Origin: Akkermansiaceae bacterium
GTDB taxonomy: Bacteria > Verrucomicrobiota > Verrucomicrobiia > Verrucomicrobiales > Akkermansiaceae
NCBI GenBank assembly: GCA_025457805.1
Contig: JALOTR010000102.1
Location: 1-7,810 of the forward strand
DNA: 7,810 nucleotides
Direction of reading: 5' to 3'
Shown here: positions 1 to 6,537 of the stretch, one piece after another
How the letters are laid out: every line of letters starts with the position of its first letter
Position numbering within the stretch: the first letter of the stretch is position 1
Translations under genes and position numbers: made by a program
Notes under the pieces: model-generated
Databases searched by the model: none
What the model was told of the DNA's origin: nothing
What the model saw: the letters and a program-made list of their open reading frames with translations, nothing else

Positions 1-1
1 C

Positions 2-3000
2 ACCGACCTCGGGCCCGACGGTGCCTTTGGCACTTCCGACGACGTGAACGTAGGCACAGTCACCGACGATCTTGTGTTCACCGGCGCGGCGGGAGAGTTC
101 GTCTGGGACTTCGACAGTGACATCGTCTTCACCACTACCGGCTCATCACTTCGAATCACCATCACCGGAAATGGAAACATCCGCCGCAAAACGACACCCA
201 CTGGCAACACCCAGGCCGACGTAAAACTCAGCCTCGCTGGCTCCGCCGTGGGCAGCCCGCCGCCCGTTGTGAACACCGCCACCGGCTCCGGCAATTGGGA
301 AACGATCAACTGGGACACCGGTTCGGGCACCAATACCGGCGGCGTGAACAATGGTGACACGGTGCAGATCGGCAGCTATCGCACCATCACTTACCGGGGA
401 ATTCCTGCCGGTGAAACCCTCGCCAATCTCAACCTCGGAGAAAGCTCCGCCAACACTGGCCAAGGGACACTCGTCGTAAATTCAGGCATACTGAATGTTT
501 CGGGCTCACTCATCGCAGGCCGCAACGACTCCGCCAACGACTCCTTCGTCCGCGTCAACGGCGGCACCCTTCACGTCGGTGGCAACGCCACTTTCGGACG
601 CTCGGCCGAATCCTGCGACGGCTCGTTGATCGTCGCCGGCGGCAGTGTCGAAATCGATGGCGACCTCGCCATGGGGGCCTTCGAACAAGGCGGATCAATG
701 CTCCGTTTCCACAATCCCGGATCCTCGCCACCCGTCGCCGTTGGTGGCCGTCTCACCCTCGGTCGCTGTTCGCTCGATCTCACTTACGATGCCGCATACA
801 CCCACGTCCCCGGCACCGTCACCACCCTCGTCACCTACGCCTCGCGAGACGGACAGTTCTCCAATTTCCGCAATGGTGAGGAGTTCAACTGTGGCAAAAA
901 CCGCTTCCGCATCGGCTATGACCTCTCGGGAAACTCCATCACACTAACAGCCCTCGCCAACTTCCCCGCCTCGCCCGCACGACCTAACATCATTCTCATC
1001 TTTACGGATGATCAGGGCTACTCGGACCTCCAGCTCAACGGCAACGCCGCCGAGGCCGCGAAATTTCCCATGCCGCGGCTCCAAACCCTCGCCGAGGCTG
1101 GCGCACGCTTCACCGACGCCTACGTGACCGGCGGTGTCTGCCATCCCTCCCGCGCCGGACTCCTCACCGGCCGCTATCAGCAGCGCTTTGGCATCGACAG
1201 CAACCTATCAGGTCCCAGCTACAACGGCATGGCCGTCTCGCAGCGCAGCTTTCCCCGCCGACTGCAAAGCCTTGGTTACCGCACCTTCGGCATCGGCAAG
1301 TGGCACATGGGCGACACCGTCGAGTATCATCCCAACTGCCGAGGCTTCGACCGCTGGTATGGCATCTGGTCTGGTGGCCGTTCCTACTGGGAAAACAGTA
1401 CGGAAGCCAGCGTCTTCCAAGACGACATGACACCAAGATTCGCCGACGAATCCGCCAAAAAATACGTCACCGACCGCATCGGCGACGCCTGCGTGGACTT
1501 CATCGATGAACACCTCGCCTCGCCCCAGGCCGCCGATCCTTTCTTCATCTACGTTTCCCATATTGCCGTCCATGCGCCGATGGATATCGATTCCCCACCC
1601 GTCGGCAGTCCCAGCCACCCCACCGACCCGCGCTACGCGCGCCTTGCCAGCGAGTTTGGCCTTACTGCCGCCAGTTACCAAAACTCCTCACCCATCATTG
1701 GTGGCCAGAGTCAGGCGACCATCGATAAAAACCGCTACGACCTCGCAGCAATGACCCTCGCTCTGGACGAAAACATCGGCAAGATCCTCGACAAGCTTAA
1801 CGAAGAAAACATATCTAACAAAACCATCGTCGTTTACACCAATGACAACGGCGGCGCAGGTTTCTCCCAAGGCTTCGGAGGAAACTATTCCTACAACAAA
1901 CCTCTCCGGGGCTACAAAGGAGGCTCCATGACTGACGGCTCGATCCGAGTGCCCGCCGCCATCCAGTGGCCTGGCACCATCCCGGCGGGGCAAGTCGTTT
2001 CCGACCCCATCATCTCCCTCGATTGGGCTGCCACCTTCGTCAATGCCGCAGGCGATGCTCCCGCCCAGGCGCGCAACGGCTTGGACGGAATCGACCTCAT
2101 GCCCCGCCTGAAAAACGGCACCCCGCTGCCCGCCGACCGCGTCCTCACTTGGCGCTCCAACAGTGTGGCCGCGGGCGGCAGTGCCATCCGCATGGGCGAC
2201 TGGAAAATGCTGATCGACGACGCCACCCAGAACGCCTCGCTCTACAACATTCGCAACAATCCTGCGGAAAACAATAACCTCGCCGCCGCCCAGCCCGCGA
2301 TCCTCGCCGAACTCAAGCGCCGTTTCACCGCATGGGAGTCCAGCACCATCGCCTCCTTCTACGGCTCCGATTTCACCATTCTCGACCCCGGACTCGAACG
2401 CCAAGGCATCTCCGGCGGCTATCGACTCAAACGTTCCGCCAACTCGCTCGCCTGGCTTTCCTCAGTCTTCCGCACCCCCCAACCACTCAACTCGAACTTC
2501 CATTTCCGCTTCCTGGCCCGCTCCACGGAAAGCAATATCTCAAGCTCCGCCGAACTCGCCATTGCCCTTGGCGATTCCGACAACCGCGCCAGTTTCATCC
2601 AGGCCATCATCGATTATGGCCAGGGCCAACTCCGCATCGTGGACGGAAAATCCGGAGCATCCGCAAGCGCTCCCTTCAGCCCGCCAACCACCGACTTCCA
2701 CGAAGCTGCCCTGAATTTTGCAGCCACCACCGACACTCTCTCGTTTACCTACAACGGCTCCACTGTCGCGCTGGCCCTTACAGGCAACTACGGATCGCTC
2801 AGCCACTTCGCCGTCGGAGCCGCCGCCATGGAGGGCGAAATCACCACGCTCGTCCCCACCGACGGCCGTTCCCTCGGGCATTCCGCCGCCGCCAAAGCCA
2901 CCAAGCTCGGCCAAGGCCCCCTCGGCATCACCCTAACATTTCCCGGCATGCCACCGCTCGACCCCGTGGCACAGCGCTCGCTCGATCTAACCGGCTTCCT

Positions 3001-3115
3001 CCCCGATCCCTCCATCTTCGTGGAAAACCTCGGCGGCGGACTCTACCGCGCCGCGATCCCCACCACCCCTGGAGCCACATCCGAGTTCTTCCGCTTCGAC
3101 CTCAACCAACCCTGA
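2..3115 (+). CDS. Multidomain secreted sulfatase (beta-solenoid + S1-type sulfatase + C-terminal beta domain), 5' partial
   Basis: The frame is open from base 2, so the true start lies left of the window. GTG at 44 is possible but unlikely, because the codons before it (D-L-G-P-D-G) already match a module in the next gene. Residues here are numbered from that GTG. Residues 1-76 are the end of the beta-rich module. Residues 77-304 are a Gly/Asn/Val-rich beta-solenoid resembling autotransporter-type repeats (short strands such as GTLVVNSGILNVSGS), ending in NSITLTAL. Residues 313-768 form a complete sulfatase: metal-binding D322-D323 (FTDDQGYSD), the FGly motif C366-H-P-S-R370 followed by LLTG, GKWH at 418-421, VHAP with H510, D601-N602-G-G, and K625 in LRGYKGG. 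Such enzymes hydrolyse sulfate esters after the cysteine is converted to formylglycine by FGE or anSME; neither is in the window. Residues ~774-945 look like a jelly-roll (LamG-like) domain, a guess. The sulfated substrate cannot be read from the sequence. Sulfatase identity is firm; export is inferred from the architecture because the N-terminus is missing. Confidence 0.92.
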   Translation, partial: TDLGPDGAFGTSDDVNVGTVTDDLVFTGAAGEFVWDFDSDIVFTTTGSSLRITITGNGNIRRKTTPTGNTQADVKLSLAGSAVGSPPPVVNTATGSGNWETINWDTGSGTNTGGVNNGDTVQIGSYRTITYRGIPAGETLANLNLGESSANTGQGTLVVNSGILNVSGSLIAGRNDSANDSFVRVNGGTLHVGGNATFGRSAESCDGSLIVAGGSVEIDGDLAMGAFEQGGSMLRFHNPGSSPPVAVGGRLTLGRCSLDLTYDAAYTHVPGTVTTLVTYASRDGQFSNFRNGEEFNCGKNRFRIGYDLSGNSITLTALANFPASPARPNIILIFTDDQGYSDLQLNGNAAEAAKFPMPRLQTLAEAGARFTDAYVTGGVCHPSRAGLLTGRYQQRFGIDSNLSGPSYNGMAVSQRSFPRRLQSLGYRTFGIGKWHMGDTVEYHPNCRGFDRWYGIWSGGRSYWENSTEASVFQDDMTPRFADESAKKYVTDRIGDACVDFIDEHLASPQAADPFFIYVSHIAVHAPMDIDSPPVGSPSHPTDPRYARLASEFGLTAASYQNSSPIIGGQSQATIDKNRYDLAAMTLALDENIGKILDKLNEENISNKTIVVYTNDNGGAGFSQGFGGNYSYNKPLRGYKGGSMTDGSIRVPAAIQWPGTIPAGQVVSDPIISLDWAATFVNAAGDAPAQARNGLDGIDLMPRLKNGTPLPADRVLTWRSNSVAAGGSAIRMGDWKMLIDDATQNASLYNIRNNPAENNNLAAAQPAILAELKRRFTAWESSTIASFYGSDFTILDPGLERQGISGGYRLKRSANSLAWLSSVFRTPQPLNSNFHFRFLARSTESNISSSAELAIALGDSDNRASFIQAIIDYGQGQLRIVDGKSGASASAPFSPPTTDFHEAALNFAATTDTLSFTYNGSTVALALTGNYGSLSHFAVGAAAMEGEITTLVPTDGRSLGHSAAAKATKLGQGPLGITLTFPGMPPLDPVAQRSLDLTGFLPDPSIFVENLGGGLYRAAIPTTPGATSEFFRFDLNQP

Positions 3116-3166
3116 AATACCCATTCACAGAGCCAAAAACCCAACCCAAAAACCCATCCCAGATAT

Positions 3167-5140
3167 ATGAAACCCAAATCATTATCCCTTGCCCTCGTGC
3201 TGCTTGGCGGCACTTCCATGATCGCCCTCGCGGATCCGATCATCACCGGTGACGTCACCAGCAACCTCGGCCCGGCCTTCTTCATCGACGCCGCCTCAAC
3301 CGGCGGCGGCGATTTCGCCATCAACGAACCTGGCACCGCGAACTTCGACCGCTCCCTCGGCATACTGAACGTCGGGACGGGTGGTTCCACCATTTCCGTC
3401 ACCGGCATCGGCTGGGCCACGTTAAACAATGCGGGGGCCAATGACGCTACAAGCGCAACAGTCACGATCACTTATCTCGGCGCGGACGGAGTCTTTGGCG
3501 GAATCGACGATGTATTGATCGGCACTGCAACTGACAATTTCACTTTCGCCGCCAATGGCGAATACTATTGGAAATTCACCTCGCCCTTGACCAATGTGAT
3601 TGATGGCTCAAACAACATCTTCCGCGTCGCCATCACTCCAAGCAACGGCACCACAAACGGATCGCTGAGTTTCAAAACCTCACTCAGCAATCCCAACGGA
3701 AACGCCTCAAACGTCAAACTCAGTGTCGCAGGGACGTCTGCCATTGTTGGTTCGCCGCTTGTCGATACGGACACGGACGGCATTATCGATGTATATGAAA
3801 CCAACACCGGAATCTACGTCAGTCCCCTGAACACCGGAACCGACCCGAATGATAACGACACCGACAACGACGGACTGCTCGACGGAGTGGAAACCAACAC
3901 CGGCGTATGGGTCAGTGCCGGCAATACCGGCACCAACCCGCACAAAGGTGACACCGACAACGACGGACTGCTCGATGGAGTGGAAACCAACTCCGGCACC
4001 TTCGCGAGCGTCAGCAATACCGGCACCAACCCGCATAACCGGGATACGGATGCAGACCGCCTCGGCGACGCCTATGAAGTGACCAACGGCCTGAATCCCA
4101 CCGCCAATGCGGACTTCGACAGCGACACCTTCTCAGACGCACTCGAGGTCTTGTTCTACGGATCGGATCCAAAGCTTGTCACCAGCTTCCCGGGCGATGG
4201 CATCTCACCCGCACCCGGCACCTTCACGCCGATCCTGAATGGCGGAGCCACAATCACCCCAGGCGGCCTCGACATTCCCTCCACTCTCGGCACGGCCATC
4301 CTCAACGAGGCCGCGGCAGGGGGAGACATCGATGCCAACTTCAACAACGGCGTCACCAACTTCGTCCTATCCTTCGAGGATCTCTTCCCCGCCGCTGGCA
4401 GCACCGTAAGCCTCACCGGCTTCGCTTGGCAGGTGGTAACCGGCACCAACGCCAGCGGCGACATCTTGCTGCAATTCTTCGACCCGGGCGCGGATGGAGT
4501 CGTTGACGGCATCGACAAAGACACGCTGGTCGGAACGGCCAAGGGAACCCTTACAGTCACCGGCACCAGCACCGTCATGTATTGGAATTTCAGCAGCCCG
4601 GTCAACTTCACCAGTGCCGGCACCGGACTCATGATTAAAATCCAGTCCACTGCCCCGCTCCGGATCAAAGCCCAGGACAATTTGGCGTCGGGCGTCTGGT
4701 ATGCCAACGACGGCCGCAGCACCTTCGGAACCAATCGCTCCTCGCGAGTATCCATCGGCGGCACCGCCATTGCCCCCTCCACCGGCTTCTCCGGATGGCA
4801 GACCGCAAACAACACCACCGGAACCCTTGATGAAGACCACGACAACGACGGCGCAAGCAACGGCGTGGAATACTTCCTTGAAGGCGAAACCGACACCACC
4901 GGCTTCACTCCGCTACCCGGCGTTGCCAACAACAGCGTCACTTGGACCAAGGCCGCCAGTTATAACGGTGTCTATGATACGGACTTCGAAGTCGAAACCT
5001 CTACCACGCTCGAAGGAGCCTGGACACCTGTGACCGAGGGCGTGGGTGCGGGTTTTGTGGAAATCACCGGAAACGACGTGAAATACACCTTCCCAGCCGG
5101 ACCGAAGAACTTCGTCCGCCTCAAGATCACCGGCCCCTAA
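3167..5140 (+). CDS. Secreted modular protein with TSP3-like calcium repeats and two copies of a beta-rich module
   Basis: A 657-residue protein of unknown function. It starts with a clear Sec signal peptide (KPK n-region, hydrophobic LSLALVLLGG, probable cleavage after ALA at residue 22). Module A (~25-197) contains LGADGVFGGIDD at 104-115. Residues 200-336 are aspartate-rich DxDxDGxxDxxE repeats like thrombospondin type 3 / bacterial adhesin calcium repeats. Module B (~345-535) contains DPGADGVVDGID starting at 439. A tail from ~540 has another acidic loop (DEDHDNDG at 555-562) and ends in a beta-rich segment with VETSTTLEGAWTPV and FVRLKITGP, a style common at the C-termini of Verrucomicrobiota exoproteins. 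No LPXTG or PEP-CTERM motif is present. The start ATG is the one that gives the signal peptide; the 51-base gap after the sulfatase gene holds no Shine-Dalgarno and no terminator, so co-transcription is likely. No catalytic motif is visible; a surface adhesin, scaffold or polysaccharide-binding role is inference. Confidence 0.93.
   Translation: MKPKSLSLALVLLGGTSMIALADPIITGDVTSNLGPAFFIDAASTGGGDFAINEPGTANFDRSLGILNVGTGGSTISVTGIGWATLNNAGANDATSATVTITYLGADGVFGGIDDVLIGTATDNFTFAANGEYYWKFTSPLTNVIDGSNNIFRVAITPSNGTTNGSLSFKTSLSNPNGNASNVKLSVAGTSAIVGSPLVDTDTDGIIDVYETNTGIYVSPLNTGTDPNDNDTDNDGLLDGVETNTGVWVSAGNTGTNPHKGDTDNDGLLDGVETNSGTFASVSNTGTNPHNRDTDADRLGDAYEVTNGLNPTANADFDSDTFSDALEVLFYGSDPKLVTSFPGDGISPAPGTFTPILNGGATITPGGLDIPSTLGTAILNEAAAGGDIDANFNNGVTNFVLSFEDLFPAAGSTVSLTGFAWQVVTGTNASGDILLQFFDPGADGVVDGIDKDTLVGTAKGTLTVTGTSTVMYWNFSSPVNFTSAGTGLMIKIQSTAPLRIKAQDNLASGVWYANDGRSTFGTNRSSRVSIGGTAIAPSTGFSGWQTANNTTGTLDEDHDNDGASNGVEYFLEGETDTTGFTPLPGVANNSVTWTKAASYNGVYDTDFEVETSTTLEGAWTPVTEGVGAGFVEITGNDVKYTFPAGPKNFVRLKITGP
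3764..4174 (+). repeat. Tandem TSP3-like calcium-binding repeats inside the secreted modular protein
   Basis: Three consecutive units of exactly 93 bases (31 residues) begin at 3764, 3857 and 3950. Two shorter degenerate units begin at 4043 and 4112. Each begins with an acidic loop of the type DTDNDGLLDGVE, typical of calcium-binding TSP3-like repeats. The 31-residue units carry extra residues (ETNTG...NTGTNP) not present in the shorter last units. Units 2 and 3 are identical at about 77 of 93 bases by hand count, pointing to fairly recent duplication within the gene. Confidence 0.9.
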
Positions 5141-5195
5141 CCGCCCGAATCTTCCCGAGAGACAAAACTCTCAAAAGCCACGACACCAAGCCAGA

Positions 5196-5234
5196 GCCTC
5201 ACGAGCTATCACCTAAAACTCAAACGAGTGAGGC
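5196..5234. other. Inverted repeat in the leader of the glycoside hydrolase gene
   Basis: GCCTCAC (5196-5202) is a perfect inverted repeat of GTGAGGC (5228-5234), with 25 bases between. Alternative shorter stems overlap it: ACTC/GAGT at 5218-5229 and GAGG/CCTC at 5230-5241. No T-run follows, so it does not read as an intrinsic terminator. It lies in the 195-base gap (5141-5335), in which I see no gene and no convincing -35/-10 pair. It could be an RNA stem or operator, or chance. Confidence 0.3.
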
Positions 5235-5335
5235 AAACCTCCAAAAACGAAGCCCAAGGCATCTCCAAAACTGTTATCTATTTCCGTAGAAACCGTTAAA
5301 GACCGAATACCCGAATCCAAAACAAAAAACCTGAA

Positions 5336-6424
5336 ATGAAAGCAAACCCAATCCTAATCAACAGTCTTGCTACAATCGCAGGAGCCATCGTAGCCCACGG
5401 AAATCCACTGACCATTTATGATGGCTTAAACCAGACCGGACCCAGTGCGATAGTTGCCGCTAACTCAAGAAAGACCGGCACTGCGATTCCAAACGGCCTG
5501 AACGACAAAATCTCCAGCTTCAAGCTGCAGAATGGATATGGCGTCTGCTTCGGGATGAGTTTTCGGAACGTGGGCGAAAGCAAAGTATATTTCGCCAACA
5601 ACGGCGACCGAAATGTGAACCTCCCCACGCAATTGAATGACAACGTCTCATTCATACGGGTTTTTCCGATCAAAACCGACGTCAAGAAAAAGGGTCATGC
5701 CGGTACAAACACGGCGTTGGGTAAAGCGGTAGGCGCCAGCTGGTACTACCTCTGGTCAGACGGGGGCTCGGACGGGACCGATGGCCTGAAATATGTTCCC
5801 ATGAAATGGGGCATTGGCACTCCTTCAACTTTCGCCGACAAGTGGGCTTCGATAGGTGTATCTCACATGTTGGCATTCAATGAACCGGATAACCCGAATC
5901 AGGCGAATGCCACGGTGGCTAATGCCGTAACTTCATATGAAGATCTGCTGGCTTGCGGGCTCACCATGGGCTCGCCTGTCGTTGAGCAGGATAAATACAA
6001 AACGTGGCTGAAGGATTTTATGGCTGATTGCAAAACCAAAAAGCTGCGTGTGGATTTCCTCGCCGCCCATTGGTACGACTGGGGCAACCAGACCAACGTA
6101 AGCACAGGTGCCCAAATCAAAGACCGGCTCTCCGCAAAGATGACTGACCTCCGCACCCAAATCGGCGGCAGCCAGTACATTTGGCTGACCGAGTTCAATG
6201 CGAACCCGAACCGCACAAAACAGAGCGATCATGCCGCCTTCATCAGCAGTGCCATTGGCTGGATGAACAGCACCAGTTGGATGCAGCGTTATGCGTATTT
6301 CCAAAACGGAGGAGGCAAGTTTGAAACAGGCACCCCTCCTACTCTTTCGGAATCCGGCAAGGCCTACAGAGATGCTCCTAACGCGAATGCAGGCTACGGC
6401 ATCCAGAGCAACCTCGGCTATTAA
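5336..6424 (+). CDS. Secreted glycoside hydrolase, GH128-like, with N-terminal beta/gamma-crystallin domain
   Basis: A 362-residue protein, probably an extracellular beta-1,3-glucanase. Residues 1-22 are a short signal peptide (cleavage near VAHG). Residues ~25-108 look like a two-motif beta/gamma-crystallin domain: it opens with LTIYDGLNQTG, and the (N/D)(N/D)xxSS-type calcium sites appear as NDKISS at 56-61 and, weaker, NDNVSF at 101-106. Residues ~110-345 match the glycosyl hydrolase catalytic core family (Pfam Glyco_hydro_cc, CAZy GH128), a TIM-barrel fold: SWYYLW, VPMKWG, LAFNEPDNPNQAN with E183 as likely acid/base, AHWYDW at 244-249, and WLTEFNAN with E286 as likely nucleophile. Characterised GH128 members cleave beta-1,3-glucans such as laminarin, curdlan or fungal wall glucan; the exact substrate is inference. 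The start has no Shine-Dalgarno; the leader is A/C-rich. A strong terminator follows 25 bases after the stop. GC content appears lower than in the sulfatase gene. Confidence 0.9.
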   Translation: MKANPILINSLATIAGAIVAHGNPLTIYDGLNQTGPSAIVAANSRKTGTAIPNGLNDKISSFKLQNGYGVCFGMSFRNVGESKVYFANNGDRNVNLPTQLNDNVSFIRVFPIKTDVKKKGHAGTNTALGKAVGASWYYLWSDGGSDGTDGLKYVPMKWGIGTPSTFADKWASIGVSHMLAFNEPDNPNQANATVANAVTSYEDLLACGLTMGSPVVEQDKYKTWLKDFMADCKTKKLRVDFLAAHWYDWGNQTNVSTGAQIKDRLSAKMTDLRTQIGGSQYIWLTEFNANPNRTKQSDHAAFISSAIGWMNSTSWMQRYAYFQNGGGKFETGTPPTLSESGKAYRDAPNANAGYGIQSNLGY

Positions 6425-6449
6425 TCGCTGAATACATTTTAGTCCAAAC

Positions 6450-6506
6450 AGTTGGCCGCAGAGAAGTGGAAATCCATCTCCACCGCTTTTGCGGCTGACT
6501 CTTTTT
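6450..6506 (+). terminator. Rho-independent terminator after the glycoside hydrolase gene
   Basis: AGTTGGCCGCA (6450-6460) pairs with TGCGGCTGACT (6490-6500), 11 pairs including two G-U. GAG/TTT extends the stem, and after a small internal loop GTGGA (6466-6470) pairs with TCCAC (6479-6483), closing an 8-base loop. CTTTTT (6501-6506) follows directly. It begins 25 bases after the TAA at 6422-6424. The reverse strand lacks a T-run after the hairpin, so it acts on + strand transcripts only. It ends 31 bases before the next ATG, so it could also serve as a leader attenuator for that gene. Confidence 0.82.
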
Positions 6507-6537
6507 CCAGTGCAACGTCAAACGGAATATTGCCAAC

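Noticed and set aside
1688..2404. A 238-codon open frame on the minus strand
   Set aside because: It lies wholly inside the sulfatase domain, antisense to conserved catalytic motifs; its Gly/Val/Glu/Asp-rich, motif-free protein is what the reverse strand of a GC-biased gene gives.
2332..3252. A 306-codon + strand open frame in another phase
   Set aside because: It overlaps the sulfatase gene's end and the next gene's signal peptide; the product is Arg/Pro/His-rich with no domain, typical of a frame-shifted shadow.
3764..4042. Three 93-base direct repeats as a CRISPR-like or mobile repeat
   Set aside because: They are in frame, have no unique spacers, and encode a known type of calcium-binding protein repeat.
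4156..4950. A 264-codon minus-strand open frame
   Set aside because: It is antisense to module B of the secreted protein and low in complexity (Pro/Val/Ser-rich); no recognisable domain.
5157..5172. GAGAG/CTCTC hairpin shortly after the stop at 5140 as a terminator
   Set aside because: The stem is only five pairs and is followed by AAAAGCC rather than a T-run.
5271..5282. TGTTATCTA as an extended -10 promoter element
   Set aside because: Only a partial match to TATAAT, with no -35-like sequence at the proper distance.
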